NCBI RefSeq assembly: GCF_032452875.1
Contig: NC_083880.1
Span: 52,774,829-52,838,828, forward strand
DNA length: 64,000 bases
DNA from: Bos javanicus
Taxonomy: Eukaryota > Chordata > Mammalia > Artiodactyla > Bovidae
Direction of reading: 5' to 3'
Part shown: positions 47,878 through 59,800 of the stretch, one piece after another
Numbering within the stretch: position 1 is the first letter of the stretch
Layout: each line of letters begins with the position of its first letter
Translations under genes and position numbers: made by a program
Notes under the pieces: generated by a model
Database searches by the model: none
Told to the model about the DNA's origin: nothing
Seen by the model: only the letters and a program-made list of their open reading frames with translations

Positions 47878-50800
47878 CTGATGGGGAAGGGCAGGAGTCA
47901 GTGTGAGGCCTCAAGTCCTGCTCTGGTCAAGGTCACTGCTCCTTCAATTCCCTCTAGCTGCCACCCTGGGTCATTGAGCCCCTTTAGCCCTGGGACCCCT
48001 CAGCAGGGAAAGTAGGAGTCCCATGAGCTCCCACATATAAGGACCAGCTCCAAGCACTGAAGACCTGGACTTCTCTTAAGTTCAAGTTTGGTGAACCCCT
48101 AAACCAAATGCAAGTGTGCATCCCTATGGGCAGATTCCCAAGTTCAGAGCCTAGCAGAGTTCTGTCTACCCTGCCTGGGGCTCTGGGGAGGTCCCTCTGA
48201 CCCCCTCCCCGCCATCCCCTACCAGCCCTTCAGTGTGGGACTCACTCGATCTTGAGACTGCCCAGCAGCAGGCCGCTGCCCTCCACCATCAGCACGCAGT
48301 CCTTCACGGGCTCATCCAGTGGGTTGGAAAAGAGCATCTGCACGTTCACAGGCTTCTGCACCCGGGCCTCATCCAGCACCTGCGGGGAGAGGGCTTGACA
48401 GAGTCAGGGCTAGACTGCTCATCTCATCTGCCCTTGAAAGCCGATGGGGCGGTGCCTGAGACTTGGTCATGGGAAAGATATCGCTGGGGACAAAGGAAGG
48501 GAACACCATTTGGTTTAGTCCTCCTAAGCGCCAGTGCCATCCATGCAGGGGGTTCCTAAGAAATTGCTGTCATCCCCAGGCTACAGACAGGACACCCAAG
48601 CCCAGAGGGAGAGGCGGCAGGTCGCAGCAGCTGAGAGCACTTAACTTCCCAGCTGGGTTTGTGGGCCCTTTCTCAGTTCATCTTGGGAAGGGCAGCCCCC
48701 ACTTCCCAGACATGTGGTCTGCACAGGGTCCTTTATCAGGGGCTGGTCAGAGAAGCAACCTGGACTATCTGTATGCTCCTGAAGATGAAAGCTTGCACTC
48801 CTGCTGAGAAGCAGCCAAGCCTGGGCAGATGCGTCACCTCCCTGGGCCTTGACTCCCTCCCTGATAAAGAGGGCTCATCCCTCCCCTCCTCCTTCCTTGG
48901 ACTAGAAGGGAACAAATGAGATCATGGATGCAGAAGAAAGCGCTTTGGAAACAGAAACCGAAACTAGGTGACGGGTGGATTTTTCTTTTGAGGATCCCTA
49001 GAGGTAGCTACTTTGTGTTCATTTGGTTTTCCTTTTTGTTGTCACCAATTCTCCCTGCAACCCTTTTACAGTAATAAACCTGCAGTTCAGATTGACTCAA
49101 TAACTGAGAGATTTCTGGTTCCAGAGCCGTTTTCTCTTCTTACTAAACTTTGCAATGCCTGCCAATAATTTGTGCATAACTGAAACATTTTAGAGACCAT
49201 GGTCTATATCACAATTTCTCCCATGGAACTCATTTAAGTGTATGACATGATTTGAAAGGTGAAGCATAATTTTATGCCATTGGGACCCAAGAATATATAT
49301 AAATGTTGCCATATTTTTCACACTGATATTCAATTTGAGATTTTCCTATATTTGTTTTCCTTTCTTTATGGCTGCTTACCACTCTATCCTGTTGACCTAA
49401 ATCTATACATACACCCAAAGAAGAGGATAAGAGCCACTTCAGAAACCTGTGTCTGACATTGTCAGTAGGTCACAGGCCAATGTGAAGGACCTCAGTCTTT
49501 GAAAGATTGTATAATCTGGTTCAAAAGTCCTCAATGCCTACTCCCAATCATAAATAAGACAATAGGGTGTTGCCCAAATTATTATCTTCTCATACAGATC
49601 ACCCATGTGCCCTGCTCTGAGTCAGCTATGCATTAATTCATTCAATCACAATTAGATCATCTTGATTCTCTCAAGTCTAAAGTAAAGGAGAAGTTGTGTT
49701 AAAGGGCAAATGCATACAAAGATGTCCTAAAGAAGAAAGAGCAGATATTTATTTAAAGGATTAAATAATTTCCAGGCTGTGTGTATTCTGATTTCCTTTT
49801 TAAAGATGTTAGATTCTCTTGAAAGATGAAGCTGATTTGATATGGACATCTAAATGATGTACAGCAAAATTTTGAAAAAGAGAGAAAGCTATAAGCAAGT
49901 TTGAGGATACTGGATAAGGGAATATAATGGTGGAGAAACTAACTTTATCAAACACTGATAACTTTCACTCAGAATGTTTCATTTCTTGAAAACACCCTAG
50001 GAAACAGGGGCGGCTTCTACAATCATGGATGAAAACTTGCTGGGTGGGAAAGAAGGCAAGCCCGGAGCCCAGAAGCTCTGTTTGGTCCTGCTCGTGGAGG
50101 GGCCTCTTTCTGTTTCACAACCACTGTGATGGGCCTAGAACAGGGGTGGCTCCCTCTCCCTAACCTTGGAGATGATGGATCACTCTGGCCCCCATTCTGA
50201 AGCACAGCCCAGACTAACCAGGACAGTTAACCAGAGAGCTCTATTTCAGGCTAGTGTCAAGGAGCAGGCCCTGGGTCCCCCTGCCTTCTGTCTGAAATCA
50301 GGAATCCCTGAAGCTGGGGTGTAGCTTAGGGAGAGTGGGACGAGGGCAGTCACAAGTTACTCTAGAAATCTGGGGCTAGGGATGCTAGTGACATTGTGAT
50401 GGAACAACAATAACGAAAAAGGCAATTGCTGTCTAGACTGCTGGGGCAGATGGTGCTGCAGATTTGTGAGGAGTCTGACCCATGAAGCTCTCTATGGGGT
50501 CCCAAGGGAAGACCCATCTTCCTCATCCACTCATCTGCCTCTCCTTGCCTGCCAGCCCCTCATCCCTAGATTTGTGCTATCTGGCTCTGGCTGCCTCCAC
50601 CCTGGGCTGAGGTTGGTGTGGGTAGGGACAGGCTTGGAGTCAGCCCCATACTTCCAGCACCAGTGCTGAGGAAGGGACAGAGTGGCTCCAAGTGCCTCCC
50701 ACAGACCTTTGAGAGCCCACATGCCTGCATTCCTGAGAGGCAGCCTGGGAGCAGAGCCTGCTGCCAAAAAAATGAGGCATCCTCATTATCAACTCTTGGG

Positions 50801-53800
50801 AAGATGCTGCTGCTGGGTATGGACTGGCCAGATGTCCTGGAAAGGGCCCTGAGGTCTAGCCTTTGCTCTGGCAGTATTTGGCAATTCTTTTCTCTCTGGG
50901 TCTCAGTTCACTCATGTGTGAAATGGAAGGGCATGAAAGCTTGAGACCAGGTTTCTAAGAGTCTTCACTTCTGTAACTCTGGGGTCTAGAGTCAGGAGAT
51001 GCATGTGAGTTATGCCCATTTCTGATTTGCCCTACAAATGTGTCTGGGGGCTGGGCTGTGGGTTCCCTGAAGGCAGGACCCAGACCTTGAGGTCTTCTGT
51101 GATTCCTGAGCCTAGCACAGCCCAGGACACAGCAGATGTTCAAAGCGAGTGAGCTGAAGAGCCCTCCAGCTGCTCCTCAGCTGGCATTCCCAGTGGGTCT
51201 AGAGCTGCAGCCAAAGAAGCCACAGGGCAACGTGCCCGTGGATCCTTCCAGAGAGGGAGCAAGGACATGCTTTGCTGCGCCACTGGCAGGATCGTAGTTC
51301 CCTGACTGGGGATTGAACCTGTACCCTCGGCAGGGACAGCATGGAGTCCTAACCACTGGACCACTGGGATTTCCCAAGGACACTGCTCTGAGCAGAACTC
51401 TTGGCTGATCCTTTTGGTAGAGGCTGGAGCCGAGCTGAGCACTGTGCTTGTCCTGTCGGCAGACAGGGCTTTCCCTGTGGTCAGGGAGGGCTGGACTAGC
51501 ATGGAGCAGCAGCCCCTTCAGCATCCCTTTACCTCAAGGGTCAAGGTGGGGTTGTCCAGGATGATGTCCCTCTCCACCACCACCTCAGGCTCATCGGTGA
51601 CCTGGCACACGGCTGTGGTCCGGATCATGTTGTCCGCCTTCAGGTACTTCTCGTACTGAGCATATGCGATCTTTACAGGGTGCTCTATTTCTGGAAGAAG
51701 AAACCAGGGAGCAGCGTGAGAGGTGGGGTTGGCTTCTGAAACCTTAAAAGCTGATGCCAAGCCGCGTCAGTGTGGGCTGGCTGGGAGTACCTGGAGCCCA
51801 GGCTTGCCTGAATCTTCCCTACCAGGCCCTGGGGGAACACCCGCCTGCTCCACACCAGCTGCAGAGCGGGGGCCCTGGGACCAGGATGCCAGCTGGCTGG
51901 GCGGATTCCAGGAGGAGGAGCTCATGGGGGCTCAGACTTCCTCCCTGTCCTGGTAAATATCAGAGGGCGAATTTCCATCTAAGGGGCAGGGAAGAATATG
52001 AGTATTAACTCATTGCCCAATAAAGAAAACAGTAATGATGATAGCATGATAATAACTAGCAAGGGAAGCCAGGGGCTGTCTACGTAAGAGCTTGGTCCTC
52101 TCAGGTGACTGTATAGCCTGGGATCCTATTGCAACAGCATTGGAACCACCACCCTACTTCTGGTGTCTCCTGCTTCTAAGTCACCCGCATGCACCAGTCA
52201 GGTGGGCTTTAGAAGCACTTTCCCCTCAGATCATGTCACTCTTCTGTGTCACCTGAAAAATCTCCTGTGGTCCCTCGCTGCCCCAGGAATAAAGTTCAGA
52301 CCCCTCAGTATGGCCCTGTGTCACTCTCTTCCTCAAAAGAATGTTCCTTCCCACAGTTCTCTTTGTCCTTTTAACAACACAGGTGCCTTACCACCTCCAT
52401 GCTCTGAGTCACAAGGTCCCCTCAGATGGAGAGGCCTTCCCCAGCATTTCTCCGTTTCTCAAGCTTCAAGGCCCCCCTCTGACTCATTGGGCAAGCAAGG
52501 GTGGGGGGCTCGCCTGCCTCTGGGTGGTCTCCCCCTCCCTCATGCAGTCATGCTAGGTGGCTGGGGGGTGCCCGGCACCTACAGGTCACACACTCCTTGA
52601 GGTGAGGCTGTAAGGAGGGAGCTGTCTCTGTTTTTAGCACTGGAGGGATTTACCCAGCCTGCCCCAAATATGGAGACGACAGGCCCTGGCATCAGCTGGT
52701 CCAGCTCCCTTGAACAGTGAACCCTGAGGCTCAGGAAAGGAGGGAGACTTAACAGAGTCATCCAGAGAGTAGGTGATGACGTCAGGACTCCAAGACCATT
52801 TTGCCTGTTTCCTCCTGCCTTCCCATTTAACTCTGTTGCTTCTTGCAGAAGTACAGTTTTTTTTAAAAGCATTTCCCTCACATAAATTATTTTTGTCCTA
52901 CAAAAATAGCTCTTCCCTTGAGCTTTGAAGGTAAATAACAGCCAGCCGGGTGCTTTTGTTATAGGGAAGATTTCTGCTCAGTTCTGCCAGAAGACAGGTT
53001 GCTAGGGGATGCTGCCTCTGACAGGTGTGATAGCTTTCAGTTTTTCTGCAGACAAAATTTTTTCAAGATGGGCTATATAAGTAATCAGTTTTTATTAGAT
53101 CCTTATGTGAAGCAAATAGCCACCCCACCCTTATTAATCTGCTTTGTACGTCTAGACTTTCCATAACAGCTTGAAGGATTTTGCCATCTTGGGCACACCT
53201 GCCTGCTAATCCTTCCACAGCCCCAGCCTCTCTCTGCTCCACCTTGTTCCCCTCCCATCTGTGCTACCCAGGAGAACCAACTCACTCTTCCTCCCGGAAG
53301 CTCAGGCCTCCAAGAAAACCCATCACTGTCACTGGAAATCAAGGAACTTCACCCACCCACTGGCAGCTGTGGGGGAACACTGGTGGGAATTCAAGCCCTC
53401 ATGGTATATTGCAACCCCTCTAGGGTCAAACCGGGAAAGTGATTCATTGTGGGATGGGGGTAAGGTAGGGTGGGAGCTGGAAAGGGGAAGGGGTCGCAGC
53501 AGTAAAACCGAGAAAATGGGTGGTGGCACTGGATTTCACATCAGGAATTCCAGGACCAGGATCTGGCATTGCCACCTAGTAGCTATGACACTTAATCTTT
53601 TAAGTGAATCACAATCTCTCCAAGCCTCAGTTTCTGGCTCTGTAAAAGGAATGCTGAAATCTGTTCTTGTAGAAGGTCAAATGTGATAGTACATAAGAGT
53701 ATATAAGGAGCACTCTGCACACTGGGCAAAATGTATGTAAGGGGTATTGTGGTTTGTCTTTAACTGCCAAAGTCCTCTTCCTTTCTCCTCCAGGGCATGA

Positions 53801-56800
53801 AAGTATTTTGGTTGGCACCACCCCCACTTGCACTGCTCACCCTGTGCTGTTTCCTTCCTTAATCAGTTGATTTGGTTCCAATAGGAACTCTCCAACCCCA
53901 AGAGAATACCAGCTACCATGAGTGTGTGGCATCCCAGCAGCCTACAGGTTGAATTACCTTCTTCGGGATTCAGGGATTTAGTGACAGAGTCCTTCCACAC
54001 CTCGTGTACAAGTGTGCCGTTATAGACGATGGTCCAGGCTGTCATATTCACTGTCACTGTCTTTGTATCACTTGTTAGGTTTTTGAGCATTAGGATCAGG
54101 TTGACTTCTTTGCCCACTGTCAGTACACCAGCGACCTTGAACCTCCCAGAGATGCTAGGCTCCCGTTCCTCTCTTGCCAGGCTGCTTGCAGATGTTGCAC
54201 TAAATGACATTGTGGGTTTAAGTTTCATCAAAGCCTTTTCAAATACTTGTCTTTCCTGGCTGGAACCTGTGTGGTGGGAAAAGAGAGAAGTATCTCAGAG
54301 ATGCGGTGGCAACGTGAACAAAGAACAGTGCCCTGCCTGGAAAGGTGGCCTGGAACTAACACTGGTTCTGCTGCTTGCGCAACGATTCTAATCCAAGCAA
54401 GTGTCTGACCTCCTCCAGGTCTCCATTTCACCCTCCTTAACATATGTCTGACCTCCAAGCAAGTGTCTGACCTCCCTCAGATCTCCATTTCATTCTCCTT
54501 AACATGAGGCTCACAGCCCAGCTCTTCCAATCAGCTCAAATTTCCATCGAGCTGTAGGGAAAGCTGCATAAAATACATAGCTTGATATTTTGCTTAGGTT
54601 AATTAGGTTAGATCCCTTCCTTCCTTCACTCTCTCCATCTCTCCCTCCCTCCTTCCCTCCATTCCTTCCTCCTTCCCTCCTTTCTTTTAATAAAAGCTCC
54701 TTTGTGAGACTTAAAGAACAAAGCGTGTGTTAGTTGCTCAGTCATGTCTGACTCTTTGCAACCATGGACTGTAGCCCACCAGGCCCCTCTGTCTATGGAA
54801 TTCTCCAGGCAAGAATACTGGAGTGGGTATCCGTTCCTTTCTCCAGAGGATCTTCCTGACCCAGAGATTGAACCCAGGTCTCCTGCATTGCAGGCAGATT
54901 CTTTAACATCTGAGCCACCAGGGAAGCCCAAAGAACAAACCGATAATTTAAAAAATAACAAGTCTGAGTTTAAAAAGATTAGAATGAGTTCATAAGTGAG
55001 AAAACTATGATTTAGAATTGCCTCACTGAAAAAAATTCCAAACCACTTTATCATGTTATTCTGTTTTATTTCTAATGATGCTTTGAGAATTAGAGAGTGG
55101 AACTTCTGTCTAGGTCAGTTGACAAGAACTTCCCACAGTTGGTATGGTTCCAGGTTATGACTAGTTTAAATTGTTGAGAGAGTTCAGGGTTCAAAAACAC
55201 AAAGGTTGAACCACAGGATGGGTTCAGCCTTTGTTGTGGGTGCTGCTGAATGTGATACTATAAACAGTCCCCAGAAAGTGGCCAAGATTGTGGCCAAGAA
55301 ACCATGGCTCTTGGGGCACTAAGAGCTGATAACCAACTCCAAGCCTCTGAGCCAGGGTAGACCACACAGTGCACATGAGTCTCCTTGCCTTGACTGGAAG
55401 ATAGATCCACTAACGAGGCGAAGATATTGACTTTCCAGTAACATGGACAGAGATACTGAAAGAAGAATGACCATGTTTACCCTTCTGCCCCTAACGTCCC
55501 CTACAAACCTGTGAAATTTTAAGATGACTTATTAGAAGCACTTTATCATTTAGTGAAATCTTTCCTATAAGTTACATGTAACAACTGGCAGAGACCCCGA
55601 AGACATCTAAGCACATCATGTTAGAGTTAAGGTCCTAAAGAGGAGGAGTGTTTGGTCCAAGTTGTTGGTAATCTGAGAATTAGGGGTGGAAAGAGGGCCA
55701 GTCCCCAGAAGTTTAGACCTGAAGTCTAGTAGTTCCTCCCACACACCCCTGAAAAGAAGGCAGGCAGCCAAATTACCCGAGTTGATCGCTCCTGGTGGGC
55801 TGGGTTCCTTTTGGTGCCTTCCCATTCTCTAGCCGAGCTGTAAATCCACACCCAGGTCTGACGGCTGAGCAGGGAGCTGAGCCTCTGTGCCCAGAACCTC
55901 GAAGCAGTTGCGTTTGCACAATGAGGCTCAGAGCCTAGATACCTATATAGGTCACCTGCCGGGCTTACTCAAGACTAAGCTTCCTGCTACTGTTTTTTCC
56001 TTTGGTGTTGCTGTTGCGCAAATACTTAGCAACCCATTTTATGGGCTTTTCCTCCCTGCGGCCATCAGACACAAGCATCATTAGGTAAAGGAGACTGAGC
56101 AACAACAGGTGGAGTGATCAGTCCTGCTGTCACACAAGGGCTGGGGCATTGCCAGGGGTCTGGCAGGGATCCCTCCACCTGGCTGTGGCCCCTCCTCATT
56201 GCTCAGGAGGTTTGGCTGGGACAGCCAGAGCCCTCAAGAAGTGGAATTAAGGTGTAACACTCAGATAAGGGGCCCCACAGAATCACACAACTGTATAGAC
56301 AGTGCGTTTTAAAAGTCACTTTGGGAGGTCATTCCAATGAGGCTGCAGATGTTCAAGTTGATAAAAATCATCACTATTTATTAAGTCCTCACTATGGGCC
56401 AGGCACTGCCCTTGATACTTTCTATACACTAGCTCATTTAAATCCCATTGAAGAGAGGCCTTGCTCTTCTCATTTTACAGGTGAGGAAGTGAGGGATCAG
56501 AGATGCTAAGAATCGTGCTTGAGGTTGCACAGCTATAAGGGGTAGGGCAGAGTTCACCTCCTGCCTGGGGTTATCAGTTCTTTGGCCCCTACTCTGGTTT
56601 CTACATCAGAACACTTTTGAGAATGCTTGTCACACTCAAGCCTGACCCCCAGCCTGTGAGCTCTGGAGGGGCAGGCACCCATCTGCAGGGTGCTTCCTGG
56701 CCTCCTGGAGTTGAGCATGAATGGGCACTCGGGGAGGTCTCAGTACATGTTTACTGACTGAGAGAAAGGCCATCTGACCCCAGTGGGAGGAATGGGCCGC

Positions 56801-59800
56801 AGAGGTACACTGGGGTCTAACGGAAAGCACCAATCTCATTACTCTGATGCCTCCAAAGGACCCACACCCAGCAGCTCATCCACCTGGACTTGGAGCCTAC
56901 CCCCTGCTCAGCTCTCCTCTTTTGTATACGGCAGCCAGCAGCAGCAGCCATCCAGGGCACCGAACTGTGGGGTTTACTTTAGGGTGCACATGGGTACCTT
57001 CTCGAGAGCACTTTTCTTGACACCTCAGAACCAGCAGTGAGGACCCGCTAAAGCAACTATTCCAAAGCGTTTAGAGTGACACGTCGATCCCATTAAGGAG
57101 CGACTGGCCTGCTAGAGCAAGCATTAATTCACTGCGGCCTATTTCTAAAATGAACATCACCTTCAAATGTAGAATTTTGTCACTATTGAGATTCCTCAGA
57201 GATATTAATTTGCTAACACTGAAAGCAACTTCTGAAACAGAGAAACACGTAATTTGTGTTAAACGTGGCCTCCTACCAGCTTCTAGGTGACTTTAGGGGG
57301 ATCAGCACTCAAGTGGATGCTGACGATTTCAGGGACTCGGGCATTGTCCTCATGGTGTAGGAGGTGTCTGCACCTCATCTGGCTTTCAGGGAGCCCACTG
57401 AAGCAGACAAAGCAGTCCCCATGTCTCTGGGGACTGTCCGTTTCTTTTTTCAGAGGATGTTTCCTGCTTTCGCTTCTTAGAGGCAAGGGGAGTGGACTGA
57501 CAGAGACCCTAGGGGGTCTTCTGTGGGGGCCATGTTTCTCCCTGTGATGTACAGTCATGGTGCTGTCATCCTAATGGTGCAATTGGCAAAGGGACACAGC
57601 TGGAGACGAGCTAGACTGACAGCTGCCTGAGTCCTTCAGCACATTTCCGCTGGCACTGTGTCTGCCCCTGATGGTTTTGTCCCCACAGGAAACAGTCTGG
57701 GGAACTGGGCATTAGATGCCAGGGAGCAATCCTAATATTCAGGCACAGCTGGCTGAGAAAGCGGGAGGAGCATGAGCAAGTTTTCCTTCTCCGGCCTCAA
57801 AGCTGTCTTCCCACCGTCAGGCCCTGGGTGGCACAGCCCATCAAAGCCCCTCCTACCTTCTGGATACTTGTACTTTTCGGTGACATCCATGCGAGAGTTG
57901 CTGCCCACCGCCTTGGTACTGATGTACTTGCCGACGCTGTGAGTGTCTGAGGAATTCTTCTTCAAGGCACCGTTCGACTCGTAGATCCATGTGATGCGGT
58001 CGGCATTGACCTCCGCAAAGATGAAGGGCATGTCGAAGTCCCAGTCCACATTACCCTCTCGGATAGCGATCACCGAAGCAGGGCCGCACTGGAACACCCC
58101 TGGGGGCCAGGGTGCAGAGGTTGGATGTGTGCCAAAGCAAGGCCCCTCTGCAACAGCCCGCCTCATAGCCTGCTTCTCTGGGGGCCCTGCCCACCGCCCA
58201 GCTCCCCTGCCTCTACCGCAAACTCCTTCAACCCTGACTGTCTGCTCTCCTCTTGGGGCACTCAGCAGGACCCTCTGGGGCTACCGTTATCTTGTGCAAT
58301 AGCACTCTGGTCAGACTCCAGCTCCACAGAAGACGGCCCACTCCCACATTCTGTAGGTGCATAATTGGTGCTAACTCCCTGCCCTCAGTCTGTTTCCTAA
58401 AGAGGAAAGTCTGACTGTCTTGTGCTCAGGGCTGCCTCTTTTCTACTCTGCAAATCATTCTTCCCAAATCACCCCCCGATTTTGGAAGACTTCTCTGCAA
58501 ACCCAGCCTACAGAGATGTCCTGCTTCTTTGGGCCCCCAAGCCCTGACCATCACCTCCCTTCTTGAGCACTCAGCATAGCTAGCTCAGACAGCTAGGTAG
58601 GTAGGTGGGTGGATACATAGAGAGATGGACAGATAGGTAGATAGATTCATAGATGGATGGGTGGATGGAAGGACATAGATGTAGATACAGGTATAGATAC
58701 ACAGATACAGTTTTCTTCATGAAGTGCCCAGATGAAAAAGTAAGTTACAGCAGAATAGAAGAATATTATTCCATTTGTGTTTATAAAACAAACACACATT
58801 TATAAACCTGAAACAGTGACAGTGACTTTCAGCTTTTTTTTTTTTTTTTTACCATGATCTCTAGAAATAAGATTTTACATCATGGCACATATATGGTCCT
58901 GAAACAAAAATTCCACAGGAAAATTCTTATTCTTAATGTCCAATACACTCTGATAGTTTCTTTTTCTTTCCTTTCCTCACTTCTTTCCATGCTATTCTAT
59001 TTCATTTCTTAAAACAATGGTCACAACCCATTAACTTGATTTCATAACCACTAATGAGTTGCAGTGAGAAGTTTAAATAGTGGCCTAGAAAATATCTGGA
59101 AGTTACCCTCCTCACACCCAAATTCCCTGAATCTCATTGCTTCTGGTATAGATGTTGCAGCAAGGGAGGGGGGTAAGACTTCATTTTCATTGTAAATCAT
59201 TTTGGAATGATTTGAATTTTTTTTAACCATTCTTAACCATGCATATATGACTTTTATAATTTTTTTAACTTTGAAAGAAACAACTGAAAATGAAGGTAAT
59301 GGACAAGAATGCTCTGGAGATCAGGGGAGGGACGAGGAAAGGTTCCTGGAGAGCCCAACGCCTGGTATCTGATGGGAGAGTGGCCATCAGGGGCGGGGAA
59401 GGGCCAGCCTGCGAGAAGGAGAGCTCAGCCTGGCGGGGGACACCCAGAAGGTGAGAGGGGTGCTGGGGGCCATGAGCACAGAGGCCTGGAGCTGAGCCAG
59501 GGAATCTGGGCTAAGTCCCAAGGCAAAGGGAAACGGAAGGTTTCTGTGCTGGGAGGGATGGGCTACTAGAGGCTGTGTGGGAGAATCACTGTTGGCAGGG
59601 GACCTGTTACTCTTCCCTATTACCGGGCATGGGCCAGGGCCTTTGCAGCAGTTGTGTGGGAGCAGGGATGTCAGTCATTTAAACAGCAGCCTGAACCAAG
59701 CCAATTAAGAGGAAAATCTACTTTGAAAATACTTTTGTTTTAATCCCTCTCTGTGCCCCCAAAGGCAGAGAAGATTTAGGTGATCTTGCTGTGCCGCTTC

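Larger units (their letters stand above)
51691..53957 (-). other. TGM3 intron 10
   Basis: A 2.27-kb intron containing an L2-like fragment (about 52195-52470) and a MIR fragment (about 53540-53725). The rest looks unique. Confidence 0.8.
54267..57856 (-). other. TGM3 intron 9
   Basis: A 3.59-kb intron. It holds a 62-bp-period tandem duplication (54393-54505), a pyrimidine tract (54614-54688), a Bov-tA SINE (54723-54929) and a MIR (about 56375-56545). The stretches 54960-56370 and 56550-57850 show no element I recognise. Confidence 0.8.

Noticed and set aside
52163..52600. 145-codon plus-strand frame
   Set aside because: Covers an L2-like fragment in TGM3 intron 10; no coding signal.
53261..53686. 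141-codon plus-strand frame
   Set aside because: Intronic, overlaps a MIR at its end, no motif.
54626..55054. 142-codon minus-strand frame
   Set aside because: Translation of the intronic Bov-tA and the purine tract.
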